A DNA stretch of 64,000 nt from Kappaphycus alvarezii (lineage: Eukaryota; Rhodophyta; Florideophyceae; Gigartinales; Solieriaceae). Of this stretch, positions 24,390 through 35,644 are shown piece after piece; the stretch's first letter is position 1; each line of letters starts with the position of its first letter. The DNA lies in assembly GCA_002205965.3 (NCBI GenBank), contig NADL03000506.1:992001-1056000 (forward strand), written 5' to 3'. Position numbers and translations under genes: made by a program. The notes under the pieces are model-generated. The model saw only the letters and a program-made list of their open reading frames with translations, was not told where the DNA came from and did no database searches.

Positions 24390-25370
24390 ACTATCGAGAA
24401 CAAAGTTACAGAGAACAAAGCCACCGGCGTCGAAAATCAGCCTGCGCAGATCTTCAAATTTCTCCAAGCTTCCACTGGACCGTCAAAAACGCCTGCCGTA
24501 GAGCCCGCCACTGCTACTTCAGAACCCCAAGCACCTGACCCTTCGCCTAAGCCCTCAACTGCCATCGCGTCTTAGAAGACGGGCGTCTCGCATATTTAGC
24601 AGCCCAAGCCCTCTTCTACCGCAGCTGGCGGTGCATTCACTACCAGAAAATAGTACAGTGAGGTCGGCAAACTCAACAAGTTACGGAGACCTAGGACCTC
24701 CGCACCCTTCCCCACCGATAGTTTCATTCCGGAACCAGAAGGGCTCTTCGGCCGCATCAAACCCGCTGGCCTCCACGACAGTTGGGAAGCTGAAGTTCTC
24801 TGAAGCGATGGGCACAACCTTGAGATTGCCATCCCTTGCGCTAACTGGGTCACCGAAGCTCTCCAGAACAAGGACGTCTCCGCCGCTACCGATTTCTTTT
24901 CTGTTCTATACCACTGCTTCGAGGCTGCTTAAAGTTGCGTTTTGGAACGTACAGACTTCCTTACTGGCTCTATTAAATATTGAAAGTCCGAAGCAGTCGT
25001 GCTCCATCTTTATTCATCCGAAGACGATTAACCGTTCTCATCCGAGCTGTATTGTTCCACTAAGGCTACGTCTGCTGAGTTTTGCTCCCAAGCATTCGGT
25101 AAAGAGTTCGAAAAAACAGGCCTTTTAAGGCTCTCGACCTTGCAAGACCAGTATGGGAAAGTTCCCAGGGACTCGAAGACCAACTAAAGTCGTCGCCTCC
25201 GCGACTCTTCGTTTCTGTCGATATGTCCCAAGTCCTCTGGCAAAATACCCAGCGCGCCACTCCCATCTGGTCTGAAACCCTCCGCGCCTCCAAATTCATC
25301 TTCAGCGCAATACATTTTTGGATCTACGAAAAACACATCTCAAACTCCTTTTTACACACCAATTTACACC
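24390..25370 (+). pseudogene. ORF1 (gag-like) remnant of a DIRS-like element
   Basis: A plus-strand reading broken by several stops gives a consistent protein-like sequence (SEVGKLNKLRRPRTSAPF, GLFGRIKPAGLHDSWEAEVL, NWVTEALQNKDVSAATDFF, TSAEFCSQAFGKEFEK). It is not a family I can name. Its place directly upstream of DIRS-type RT, RNase H and recombinase pieces makes a gag-like ORF1 the natural reading. This is inference from order. Confidence 0.35.
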
Positions 25371-25619
25371 CCTCTTAAATTACCATCAATCCCCAAGACC
25401 GTTGTTTCTTTGACTCAGCAATATCGGATGATCTAAATCGTCGCAGCTACGTACCATTTTTCTCCGCACCAGAAGTGGTTTCCTATCTCCAACGCTTTTG
25501 CTGTGCCGTCAGTCGCAGAGAAGCGGCTCTTGGTAAAACTTTTCCGTTAATCGACCCTATTTCGAAATGTCACCGTCCGCATAAAAACATTGGAATAGTT
25601 CGCTCTAGAATTTCAGGAA

Positions 25620-26990
25620 TCCGATTTTAGTTTATCTTTCAGTATACCCAAGGGATACCTCAACTTTCAGCTACATTCTGATATTCGAATTTGGTTCTTT
25701 TCGAAGTGCACGATCTTTATTTTCGCTACATTGCAATTTCTTCCGGTTGGAAGCTCTCCCGAGCTTACTTTATCAATTTCATGCGACCTTTCTTACAATA
25801 TCTTCGAGAATTCTTACGTGTTTGAATACATCATTACATGGAAGATTTATCAGTGGCTCTAAATCAAAATTTAAGCCTCAAGAATTTACGCAAAAAATCT
25901 ATTCGCTACGTTCCAAGGAACGGGGGCAATGGTTGCTGGGAGGGCATGCGACAAATCGAGAATTTGATTTTCTAGTCGATACGGGCCGGTTATTATTTGG
26001 AATTAAGGCCCGAAGGATGGAAGAGTTACCAGAAATTACCAGGCAACTGTTATGCGAAGCACGCCGCAATCGCCGACTAGTCCACGAACAGCTGCCACGC
26101 CACTTCGCAGGCGTCGCTATTTTGTGCTCGTTCGCTTTGCTCCTCGCCTGGTTTCACACCCGATTAATTTACGAATCTCACGAGACTAATCTGAGAAAGA
26201 CTTTAAAATGCTTGAGGCTTCTAAATGTCGCTCTTCGGGATCTGTGCTTCTGTATGGACTTCACTACCATTTTCCCATAATGTCCTATCGCCACTCCACG
26301 GCGAACATTGGCTCTACACTCAGACAAGTCGATGGGAGTCAGTCAAAAGCGAACGTTGTGATTGAATCTTGGGCCAGGGATAGAGGTATTTTGGGAATCT
26401 CGCGGACTCTGGGACCCTGCACTTCGAGCAAGCCAATGACTTTCTTGGAGTTACGGGCCGTCACGGACAATATTCGCTCTTTCACGCCATTGCTGAAGAA
26501 CAAGACACACCTAAAAATCTGAGAGGGAAGTAAGGCGGTGGTATCCACACTAAACACAATGATCATCAATTCAAAGCCCTGAATGAGAGTGTTCTTTCGC
26601 TATAGGGCTTCCTTCTAAAGCTAGAGCTCGCGATCCCTATCGAATCTCAGTACCTGCCCTCGGTGGGCAATCGTTTCGCCGACCGACTGTCACGACTACA
26701 GAGAATCTAAAATTGGATAACCAATACCGGGCCCCTTCAGCCACCCCTCGAGGCTCTCCCCCCAATGATAGACAGGTTTGCGGACAGCACAAACCGTATA
26801 TGCAAGTTATTCAACAGGGATTCTCCGTTTCCTGTCTCCCTCACCGTAGACGCGCTCTCCCAGGATTGGCAAATCTAAGCCAACTATTGGATCCCGCTGC
26901 TGAAGTTGGTACGGCAGGTCGTGGCCAAGGCCGTCAATGCACAAGAAACAGGGATCCTGATCAATCCATGTTGATCAAAAATCATGGTTT
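25620..26990 (+). pseudogene. DIRS-like reverse transcriptase/RNase H remnant
   Basis: The RT part (about 25690-25860) has WKLSRAYFINFMRPFLQYLR, matching motif B of DIRS-type polymerases, followed by HHYMEDLSVAL with the YxDD box altered to YMED at 25835-25846. The RNase H and tail part has ELRAVTDNIRSFTPLLKNK (26440-26500), SQYLPSVGNRFADRLSRLQ (26648-26703) and then IDRFADSTNRICKLFN and VDALSQDWQ (26768-26873). The D-x-FAD-x-x-N-x-x-C and VDAL-x-x-W pattern is characteristic of DIRS and Ngaro elements. Many stops and frame changes are present. No terminal repeats were found. Confidence 0.65.
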
Positions 26991-27219
26991 CTCAGCCTGC
27001 GTCAACTGTCACGGCCACGCGTGGTCGCTGCCAGCAATCTCTACCTCCCGCCTCTGCGGCCCATTTATCCGATGCCCGTATCGCTGTGAAATATCGCCGT
27101 TTAGAATATCTCTCAGAAAACGTACGATCGCTACCGCCCGCAGTTACTCTACAGCAATCATTGCTTACAGCGGCAGGAATCGGGAACACGTCAGGGGGAC
27201 TTAGATTGCAAGGCGCATA

Positions 27220-28215
27220 CCCAAGTCAAGTACCCCAAAGAAATGGCTTTCGAACAAGACACTATGAAAAATGGGTTATCTTGTGCAGTAAGGTTGGGAT
27301 AGACAGGCTGGATGGCTCTGAAGGGCCTTTACCTCGCTACTTGGGCTGGCTCTTTGATGAATCTCTCATTAATGCTTGGTCAGTCCGTAACAATCTATCT
27401 CCTGTTACGACTGCCCATACCCTAATTGGTGGCCCCTCAGTCTCACTCCTTTGGTACAGCTCATACTTCCAGCGTATTAACAAGCATATATGGAAAGAAA
27501 AATCCTGAGCGACCCAGAAGCCTTTAAAGAACGTCGTGCCTTACCAAGCTGCGTTTCCCGGAAGCTATTCAAGCTGCTTTGACTTCTCCGCCTACTGAGG
27601 TCGAATTTCTACGAAATGCTTCCGCAATAGTAAGCTAAGTATTTTTCGAACAGCGTGAAGTTAGGATATCGTTTTTACTTGAAAATATTACGATTAACAA
27701 TCAGTCTATCGATCTTGCAATCGCGCTCCGCAAAAATCAGCAATGATTCTCGATACGCCCTTCTATCGTCGCTATTCAAACTATTCGGAGAGTTTAATCT
27801 ATTTGGTGCTTCGATAGTATGTTCTAGGCAATGTAAATATGTCTGAGTCGAGCTACTATTTTGATTTACCAGGTACTCTCTTCTCTAATAGCGCTTGCAC
27901 TCTATCTATCTATCTGGATTTCTTCAACGCTCTCTCGGCTGAAAATAACCCCGCTGCCGCATGTTTTTTGGTCTTCGCACTCTTTGCGAATGATTTCCGC
28001 ATCCGAACGGGCAGCAATCTGAGTTCAAGCCGGGCCTAGTTCAAGCCGGGCCTTCATAGAAGACGAAGCAGATGAAGATGAACCCGAGAGTGAGCCATGG
28101 GACGAAGACAAACCGCAGTCACCGGAGGAGTATCTCGAGCCCGAGTCGGTTTACATGGGGGATGTATCAAGTCATGTGGGAGCGAGCCTTGAAGGATCAC
28201 CGTGGGTGTCGTAGC
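27220..28215 (+). pseudogene. DIRS-like tyrosine recombinase remnant
   Basis: Frame 26984-27508 ends with LPRYLGWLFDESLINAWSVR and a following helix-rich stretch, which fits the core-binding domain of DIRS tyrosine recombinases (helix, short turn, S-x-R). Further on, in another frame at 27638-27745, VFFEQREVRISFLLENI and the following IDLAIALRKNQQ resemble the first catalytic segment, with the Arg at REV. The His-x-x-Arg and Tyr boxes are not readable. An acidic tail (EDEADEDEPESEPWDED) ends at a stop at 28213-28215. It would normally integrate circular element DNA without target duplication. Confidence 0.5.
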
Positions 28216-29777
28216 AAGACCCAGTAGGATAATGGTTTGTGGAAATAATAGTACACAGGATACGCATGTATGGTATACTGTATTTGGGTGTGTCCTCGAA
28301 TGGTGAGTGGGGTACATGTGTAGTTCTTAGTGGATGCTTCTAGAGACCTTTTGCGTGAATATTTCTCTTGGGTCTTAGTATCATTCCACTATACTTAGGC
28401 CTATCCGAGTTCTATATAAGTAGAGTAAAGTGCGACCCTTCAGGGGAGGGGGAAGCTTCACAGTTCCATCAACCTCAGCACGCTACATTATCAACCCCCT
28501 TAGCACTTCGCTCACCAAACCTCTTCTGTTACCAATCAGCCTTTTCCCCCCTTCTCGGTCCGGGGGAACTTTTTTCGCCTACAGCAACTCATCCCTTTGC
28601 ACTTTCCCTACCAACTTGCTTCTGTAGTGGAGTTCACCTCCCCTACCTGCTTGGTATTCGTGCACCTTGCGCAAAGTTCAGCACTTACCAACTAAACCTT
28701 TGTTCTGTTGTTGTTTTGCTGACTTCTCACCGATCAAATGTACTGGATTTTAAATTAATAAACACAGAACCAAATGAATAAACAATAAATTTCGAATTAG
28801 TTTTTTTAAAAAATTTTCTCCCTCCATGAATCTCAAACTTGTCAAGCACTCTTCAAGCGACTACTGTAAATCTATGTAATTGGTAACCAATAAGGAAGTG
28901 TAATATTTAGTTAGGCCCATTTCATGCATGTCTTGGTGTGCACTCTGTGAGAGAAAGCGCATGGCAGGGGAGAATTTCCAATGTGTTAAACATGCGTGTC
29001 GGTCCGGAGTCGGAAAGTAGCTTTCAAATTTATTTGGATATTTTAGAAATAAACTTACTGGCGAATCTCCTAAAAAATCTATCTTGGGGTATTAGAAGAT
29101 GTTACAGGAGCGGTTAATTGTGGCTATCATGCTTTGCTGAGATCTGCTGGGATATGCAGTAGTGCAACGGCATTGGGAACTGAAATGCCAAAATCGCACA
29201 GAGGAGCCAAGGAGCTGCTCGTGCAATACTTTCGTTCCAGAAAAATCGCAGGTGAAAAAAACGCATTAGAAAAATTCGGAAGCCGTGCATGCCACGAATA
29301 TATCTGGAGTGATTCTCAAGAGTCATCAAATACTGAAAATACGAATTTCATCTACATAGGCCAACTTTTTCGGAACTTTGCTCATCAACTCTTTCGCAAA
29401 ACTGAATAGGATCTGTGCTGGATGCAGCTGAGCTACAGCCTTCTGCTGAGCATTAAATATACCGTTGTTTGTCTATCAAGCTACTGTTGACAGAACACTA
29501 CGGAAATGCTTGGACCAATGAAACCTTACTGGAGTTGAGAATTGGGAGAGTAACCGAAAGGTATTGTTGTTTTGAGCTTTCTAGGACAGATTTAAAATTA
29601 AATTACATGAATTTTTTGTGCTGGTCCGAGAGAAAATTACAATGCAAGCCGCTGTTCACAGCGTTCTTTAATAGAAGAGCCAGATTCTATCCTAAGGATG
29701 GTGTAACAAAAAAGGAATCTTGAATTACATCAGCTTGCATGTGAGGTTGCCTTTGTCTAGTCTACACATGGTGTGTG
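28216..29777. other. intergenic before element C, possible relic LTR
   Basis: A TATATAA box at 28413-28419 and the following GTAAAGTGCGACCC resemble the promoter layout of the C-family LTR (TATATAAG then CTGAGTAAAC), so 28330-28790 may be a relic LTR, perhaps of the DIRS-like or another element. Frames at 29134-29409 and 29469-29723 have no motif. Confidence 0.3.
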
Positions 29778-30501
29778 ACGTATGCAAAATTTGCACACGA
29801 AAAAAAAATCTAGAGGAGGACCAAATTTGGGTACAGTATCGGGATTTGCAAGATATTTTTTACAGTTCCTGAATTTGCAAGATTTTTTTAATTTGGATGA
29901 GTTTGGCAAATTCATGGGTTGATTTTTTATTTTAAGACACGCTGTCATAATAGATGTCAGTACAAGCCCAGGTTCTGGGTGGTACTAAGAGTGACCCTGA
30001 AAGGGCTATATAATGGTCACATTAATTCACACCCCTGGCCGATGGGTGGCTGGCATGGGTATGGCACCTAGATATTTACCTTGAGGAAATATCTTCTAAT
30101 AGTCTCCCTGGTTCACACGATTCCATTTGATGCATTTTATGGTTCTTAGTATGTTTCTTTGAGAATTTAGGGATACCAAAAAAGTCTATATAAGCTGAGT
30201 AAACTTGTTCCTCTTGTGGAGGTCAAGCAAGTTGGCAGACAACTTCAAGTCAAGTCCCGAGTAGTAGGAAGTTGAGAGTCAACTTCAGACCCAAGAATAA
30301 TTTTTCCTACGCTGCTCACAGAGCATCAGTAGTAGACTCTGCCCCTTTCATACTTGCTTGTATCCCTCTCAACTCTCTTTCATATACACTCCTTCTTGCT
30401 CGTTCAACTATACCACGGTAGCACTTTTGTCGCTTGCAACACCTCCTTCTTGGGGGTAGTTGGTTCTGAGTATCTCTTCTCCCGACGATTTACCCCTATC
30501 A
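29778..30501 (+). repeat. 5' LTR of element C
   Basis: Ends in CTATCA. It contains a TATATAAG promoter box near 30187-30194, followed by GAGTAAACTTG. Its partner is 45514-46235, with a scattering of substitutions and one-base indels. Confidence 0.9.
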
Positions 30502-30503
30502 TT

Positions 30504-30517
30504 TGGTACTCTTGCGG
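30504..30517 (+). promoter_or_regulatory. primer-binding site of element C
   Basis: TGGTACTCTTGCGG begins two bases after the LTR, as expected for a site that pairs with the 3' end of a tRNA. It differs from the TGGTAGCATCGCA of elements A and B, so a different tRNA primes C. Confidence 0.6.
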
Positions 30518-30590
30518 AAGGGGTTGCACCCGAGGTATTCGAGTTGAGCAGTATTAGGGAACCATTCGAGGGGATTTCTTTTCTGTAATC

Positions 30591-31303
30591 ATGGATCTCA
30601 ACGCTGCTCGTATAACGTTCACAGGGGGGCAAGGATGAAGACGTTGAGGAGTTTCTCTATACATATGTCAACTTTGTGATGCGTGAGAAGGGCGATGAAG
30701 AGAAGGCCGAAAGTATCTTCGCCTATCTTCATGGTGACGCAAAGCAAAAATATAAGGCCAAGTTTATCAACGGGTGGTCTCTTAACGGGAATGGGCCTAA
30801 CTTCGGTGAGGTATGTGATTGGCTTGTGAAAGAATATGCTAAGGAGGTAGAAACAGATGAGATGATTCGTACCGCCATAGAGGCCCGGCTCAGCTTCGAC
30901 GATTTGTTAAGCTCATTGGTATACTTGTGTGATCTCTATGAAAAGGCTGGGTTCAACGCCAAAGCCAAGTACGGAATGCTGCGTAAGGCGGCGATGGGGG
31001 ATAAGCGGCTCTCCGATTTCCTCCTCATCAAGGGCCCTCACACTTTTTATGAACTGAAGGGTACCATAGTAGAATTTGTCAAAAATTTGGAGACGTTTCA
31101 GTCACTAAGTGAAATACCGAGGGAAACCCGTACATCCATGCCAATCTACATCCTGAAAAGAATTATCAAAGGCCGGCTGCTAATGTAGCAGCATTGGAAT
31201 CAGTCAGGAGCGATGTCAAAAACTTGGAAGAAAGGTTGGAAACCCGATTCGATAATCGACTTGACATTATAACCTCGCAGTTGGAAAGCCTTACTCTCAC
31301 CAT
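30591..31303 (+). pseudogene. gag of element C, broken
   Basis: Begins at ATG 30591 (MDLNAARITFTGG). The frame shifts within a run of six G at 30624-30629 into the 170-codon frame 30676-31188 (YTYVNFV, EEKAESIFAYLHGDAKQKY...), an alpha-helical capsid-like protein. A second frame change near 31140 leads to a charged, coiled-coil-like stretch (RSDVKNLEERLETRFDNR) ending in a TAG at about 31303. Downstream lie the zinc knuckles. It would form the particle shell that packages the element RNA. It is not translatable in one piece. Confidence 0.7.
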
Positions 31304-31307
31304 TTAG

Positions 31308-32612
31308 AAGAACCAGTCTAGGGCCCCCAAGGCCGCAGAAGTCTGTTCCTACTGTCACAAGCCTGGACACTTTGCAAATAGGTGTCCTGATAATCCACAT
31401 AGAAACACTCGTTGTGGAAAGTGCGGTCGATATGGGCATCATGAAAGTAACTGCTGGTCTAAAGACAACAGAAAAGCAAATTTATCGGACGCAAGGAGCG
31501 AGTCAGGACCAGAGATGAAAATTTTACAAAACAGAAAGGATCAAAAGTTGACGGATGCCGGTAACGTATCCATCGCTGAAGAAATCACTCAAGTCAATGT
31601 GACAAAAAGGGATGGGGAAGGGAACATTTTATCGAAAAAACCTAGGCTAGATTATGGAATGCTAGAGCATATCCCAGCACCTGTACCTCCTCGGACCAAG
31701 AGGTCTGATCAAGTTGTTCCAGAAGTGGAAAACACTCCGGCCAAGAAGACGAAAAAGAGTAAGAAATTTAAGAGTATCCCGAAGGACGTACTAGAATATG
31801 TGAAGCAGTACAATTTGGTAGCTGAGCTTGCATCGGCCCCAACTGGAATAATGTTTGGCCAACTTTTGAGGGGCGACGCAGAGGATGCGAGAAAAGAACT
31901 CAAAAAAATTATCAGGTCTAACAAGTCCGCTAAGGGTAAGAAATTGTTTCTTCAGTCAGCCTCGACAGCATCAAGACGTCTTAAGCTGGTACCAGTCAAA
32001 GTATTGGGAATGAAAACCCAAGCTCTTTTCGATTCGGGCGCTGTTCCAAACCTCATTTCAGAAACTTTGGTGACAGATCTAGGTCTCGAAATTAATCCAA
32101 GTACTAGAAGAATAACTGTTGCGGATGGAACCGTATCAAAATGCATGGGCACTGTTGACAAGGTTTCCGTGTTCTTTGGGGACTCCAAAATTGATGTAAA
32201 CTTTCTTGTCATGCCTGATCTCCCTTTCGATGCAACCATTGGCTACCCTAGCATGGAAAGACTAGGGACATGCATTGACTTGGGCAACCAAATCGTTTCA
32301 GTTAATATTGACGGCAGGACCGTGAAGATGCCCCTTGATTTCGACAAAAGCACACATCCGGAAGGTTTAAGAGAAACGGAAAGTGAAGATTTCACTTCTA
32401 GCTATGACAGCGAGGATTCCGAACCAACTAACACTTTCGGAAGCGGAAAAGGGTACGCTCGAGGGATAATGAACATGACATGGGACGATTATGATTCTGG
32501 GTTTGAAACAGATGACGACTGGGATTCTAGGGTAGGTTTGAGACCTGAATTTGTTTCTTTTTGCGATAATATCGAATCAAAGGACAGCATTCAGAGCGTG
32601 AAAGAAGATTAA
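31308..32612 (+). pseudogene. zinc knuckles and protease of element C
   Basis: A long open frame after the gag stop. Two zinc knuckles of CX2CX4HX4C type come first (CSYCHKPGHFANRC at 31344-31385 and CGKCGRYGHHESNC at about 31413-31454). A Lys-rich linker (PAKKTKKSKKFKSIPKD) follows, and then the retropepsin with ALFDSGAVPNLIS (about 32023-32060) and ATIGYPSMERLG near its end. An acidic Ser/Asp/Glu-rich tail follows. A TAA at 32610-32612 stops it, but the frame continues open to about 33001 with HLFELTDTQPIYHRPRHQPP, the usual lead-in to RT. Fusion of the nucleocapsid and protease in one frame is normal for some gypsy lineages. Confidence 0.75.
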
Positions 32613-33004
32613 CTTTGCAAAGAAAACAGGAATATATCTAATTCCATATCTGAAGATGTGAGCACACCGGAAAATGTCCTTCAAAATTTGGAGGGTGAGG
32701 ATCAAGAAGAAGAAGAGCTCCAGACGGCAGAAATTCAAGAAAAAGTACAGCACCTTCCCGCCCCCGCCTCAATGAAAATATCCGACACGTTAACATCTTC
32801 TGAAGTAATTGCATGGAGCGTTTCAGATCTAAGACAAGCAAGTGTACCGGTCGCTCACTTATTTGAACTTACCGATACTCAACCAATTTACCACAGGCCT
32901 AGACATCAACCGCCGAAATATGACCAATTTTTCTCAGAGAATGTTACAAGTATGCTGGAAAATGATATTATTCTGCCAGTTCATCCCCGTGGTCATTTCT
33001 AGTT

Positions 33005-33798
33005 GTGGTAGCACCAAAGAAAGATGGAAAACCTCGCTTTTGCGTCGATTACCGACAACTGAAGCAGAGAATGATACCCGATCGATTTCCGATTCCAAAT
33101 ATGGAGGAAATTCTCGAGGACTTGAAGGAAGGGAGATACTTCACATCGATTGACCTTTACACTGGCTATTGGCAGATTCCATTGGATGAAAAATGTAAGG
33201 AAAAAACAACCTTTACCAGCAAAGCCGGTACATTCAGGTTTGAAGTGATGCCTTTTGGTCTCATGAATGCACCAGCTACGTTCCAAAGAATGATGAACGA
33301 GGTTTTGAAAGCACTTCCATTTGCAAGAGTTTATATCGCTGATGTAGTGATATTCTCAAAAACCTTGGATCAGCACATATCGCATGTCAAGACGGTGGTG
33401 GAGAGGATATCTGCGTACAGCTTGAAAATTAAGTGAAGCAAATTCTTCTTTGCGAAAACGTCTATCCAATTACTCGGTCATATCGTCGATTAAGAGGAAT
33501 TTAAGTGGATCCAGAGAAAACGAAAAAAATCAAGTTGGCACCAAGGCCCGCTTCAAAGACGGAGGTTCGAAGCTTCTTAGGACTGGCCTCATATTACAGA
33601 AGATTTATCAAAGATTTCGCCAAGACTGCAGCACCGTTACATGCCAGCACTACGAAGAACGGAAAATTTTACTGGAACAAGGAAATGGAAACTGCATTTG
33701 AGGAGCTTAAAGATAAGCTATGTGTCCCCCCAGTCCTCATGTATCCAGATTTCAAGAGACCATTTGTTGCGGAGACAGATGCCTCAGAAAGGTCTTTG
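33005..33798 (+). pseudogene. reverse transcriptase and start of RNase H of element C
   Basis: Frame 33005-33436 carries APKKDGKPRFCVDYRQLKQ, FTSIDLYTGYWQIPL (motif A) and FEVMPFGLMNAPATFQRMM (motif B). The polymerase box is YIAD at 33332-33343 instead of YxDD, so the first metal-binding Asp is lost. A frame change near 33470 leads to frame 33505 onward with SFLGLASYYRRFIKDFAKTA (thumb and connection) and VAETDAS, the first RNase H Asp, where element A interrupts it. The rest of RNase H resumes at 42722. Confidence 0.8.
33794..33798. repeat. left target-site duplication of element A
   Basis: CTTTG directly before the left LTR of A is repeated directly after its right LTR at 42717-42721. The RNase H frame of element C resumes across the duplicated site. 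Confidence 0.9.
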
Positions 33799-34328
33799 TG
33801 TTGTATTTCACTTCACAGACCTTACAGCTTTACACGAATTCACTGCATATACTGTACTGTAGATTCAAACCACAAGGTTACCAACTGGTAACCTTGCAGC
33901 CAGGGCTACTAGGCACTTTGCTGTCATTCCACTTTCCTTACAGTTCTGAACACAGCGTTTGACCCCATTGGTACACTTGGAATAGTTACGTGCGAGTTGC
34001 ACACTGGGATATTACATCATTTCTTTACCAATCAAAAGTCGCCTTGCTATCCCATGCCATCTGGACCAATGTACTTCTTAAATCTTGTCAGAGTATGTCA
34101 CTCTTGCCGACTACAATTCTGAAAGCGCTACTTACGATACCGTCAGGGCTGTTTTACGGGAATACCTTTGAATTCGCTACTGTTAGACTGCATTTTCCTT
34201 TAGTTTGTACCTATCTTCAGTTCTATATAAACCCTGGTTTGGAGCGGCCGGCTTTACCCAGCCAGCCTCAACCAAAGTTTCAACCACAGTTCTACCTTGA
34301 TCTGCTCGTGTGCGCTTAACACCCCACA
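33799..34328 (+). repeat. 5' LTR of element A
   Basis: Starts TGTTGTATTTC and ends AACACCCCACA. A TATATAAACCCTGGT box near 34224-34238 is shared with the LTR of element B. Compared with the right LTR it has 13 extra bases near 34120 and a few substitutions. Confidence 0.95.
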
Positions 34329-34331
34329 TCG

Positions 34332-34344
34332 TGGTAGCATCGCA
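34332..34344 (+). promoter_or_regulatory. primer-binding site of element A
   Basis: TGGTAGCATCGCA, three bases after the LTR, is identical to the site in element B. The TGGTAGC start is what an initiator-Met-like tRNA ending GCUACCA would pair with; the tRNA identity is inferred. Confidence 0.7.
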
Positions 34345-34345
34345 A

Positions 34346-34482
34346 GTAAGTTGTGCCTTATTGTGCGTTTTTCCAATCCGCCAGTTGGGATAAAATCTCT
34401 ACTAGATTTATCTCAGCTGCCCGATTGCAAACACAGACTAACATTGTGTTTTTCACTCTGACCCTTACGCGGTAACCCCCAG
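34346..34482 (+). other. intron-like leader segment of element A
   Basis: A GTAAGT donor-like hexamer (34346-34351), an ACTAAC branch-like sequence (34437-34442), a T/C-rich stretch and an AG at 34481-34482 immediately precede the open ORF0 frame, which has no ATG of its own. Element B has the same order. Splicing is inferred. Confidence 0.45.
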
Positions 34483-35212
34483 TTTCGTACAACAGGAAGT
34501 CAAAGGGCCACACTCCATCGCCGTCAGAGTACTATTCAGAAGACCTCGCCGACTTTCGTTCCTCGCCCACCTCGCCAATACTACCGATTGGCGAGGAAGA
34601 AGATCCCAAGACCCCGCTTCCTCCGTCGACTCCGAGAACCCCCCATCGCCTTACTCAGCCCCGAGGAGCCCAAGACACCGACGCCGACTTGCTAAGATCT
34701 TGTCTTACCCCGAGCACTGTCAGTGGCATCTCCCCTTGTTACGGTCGAAGAGCCTCGCACCCCTTTTCGCTCGTTCACCCTACCCAAATCGACCAGTCTT
34801 CGATCCTTAGCCCCGGTCCCGAGGAAGCCGTCGCGTCCGACCGTCTCGAACCCGTCAAGGCCACCGACAAGTTCAAGGGCTCCCCCCGAAAAGGCTTCAA
34901 GTACTGCCGGACGCCGCCTCTGTGTCGATCCAAAGGGTGGTAAACCATCGAATCCGCAAGGCTAGGCCCTCGAAAAGGCCGCGGATGAACAAGAACCCGA
35001 AGTCCTCTCCGCTCCATTGTCGTCATTGTCAAGTGACCTGCTCCGGTCGCGTTCAGTACTTTGAGCACCTCCGTTCCCGTCGTCACATCCGCCGTACAAG
35101 CAAGAAGGAGTACAAGTGCAAGGACTGCCGAATTGAGTTGTTCAGTGAACAAGATCTTGTCAGCCATCAGAACGGGGCTCAGCATCGACTCACAGTCAGG
35201 GGTCACAATTAG
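34483..35212 (+). pseudogene. ORF0 of element A: protein with two U1/matrin-type zinc fingers
   Basis: An extra coding region upstream of gag. The first part (frame 34476-34943) is Ser/Pro-rich with SPSEYYSEDLADF, matching SSPDEYTEKDLQGF in element B. The second part lies in another frame (34811-35212). It has a basic linker, then PDAAS, NHRIRKARPSKRPR and two fingers of pattern CX2C-X12-HX5H (CRHC...EHLRSRRH and CKDC...SHQNGAQH), the spacing of U1-C/matrin-like fingers that bind RNA or DNA. Finger spacing and the basic NHRIRK block are conserved in B. The two frames do not join by the same shift in A and B, so either an intron lies between them or A is damaged. The function is unknown; a nucleic-acid-binding accessory protein is the simplest guess. 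Confidence 0.6.
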
Positions 35213-35460
35213 TATCTTTATTTTCCATTAAAATTGCTTGTTTTTGAGTAACAAAAAGGAAAATAGAGTAATAAGTTCATTTCTCAATCGACTTCGTGTG
35301 TGTGTTGTGTTCACCCTTCCGCTGTGATTGCAAGCTTTCCTCTGCTGCCCCCAGATCCTTTTAGTAGGACTTACAATTGTAAGTCCGTATCGCCATCAGG
35401 ACCTAGACAGGACAACCACCGCAAAGCAAGAATCGGAAGAAGGGCTACTATAACGCACCC

Positions 35461-35490
35461 GACGTGACTGACGTCAACCCTTACGTCAAA
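35461..35490 (-). promoter_or_regulatory. tandem TGACG/CRE-like block in the leader of A
   Basis: The minus strand reads TGACGTAAGGGT, TGACGTCA, then CACGTC, i.e. closely spaced TGACG half-sites including a perfect TGACGTCA palindrome. The block is nearly identical in element B. Such spacing is the known target of bZIP factors; a role here is inferred. Confidence 0.5.
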
Positions 35491-35508
35491 GAAGGAACTT
35501 TTTGTAAG

Positions 35509-35583
35509 TGCTCCTGGCGGATTTGAACCCGCGACCACTTAATCAAGAGCTGCTTACACTTAACCACTAGGTCACCAGGACCG
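35509..35583 (-). other. antisense tRNA-like module in element A
   Basis: Read on the minus strand, TGACCTAGTGGT (35563-35574) fits the tRNA A box, GGGTTCAAATCC (35519-35530) fits the B box, and the two ends (TCCTGG and CCAGGA) pair as an acceptor stem. The D, anticodon and T stems are imperfect, so it is a tRNA relic or tRNA-derived promoter rather than a working tRNA. It sits between ORF0 and gag, where element B has a different tRNA-like module. Confidence 0.5.
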
Positions 35584-35644
35584 AAATTTGAAGGTGCAAG
35601 GAGAGCCAATCAGGTTATAAATCACAATTTTTTCAAAAATCATT

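Noticed and set aside
32610..32612. Programmed stop readthrough between protease and RT in C
   Set aside because: Other stops and frame changes surround it and D has no stop at the equivalent place, so ordinary decay is enough.
33990..34319. Open frame inside the LTR of A, repeated at 42391-42618
   Set aside because: It lies in the LTR and differs in frame between the two LTRs because of the 13-nt indel; not a gene.
34775..35206. 143-codon minus-strand frame, with a similar one at 51069-51443
   Set aside because: Both are antisense shadows of the conserved ORF0 zinc-finger region.
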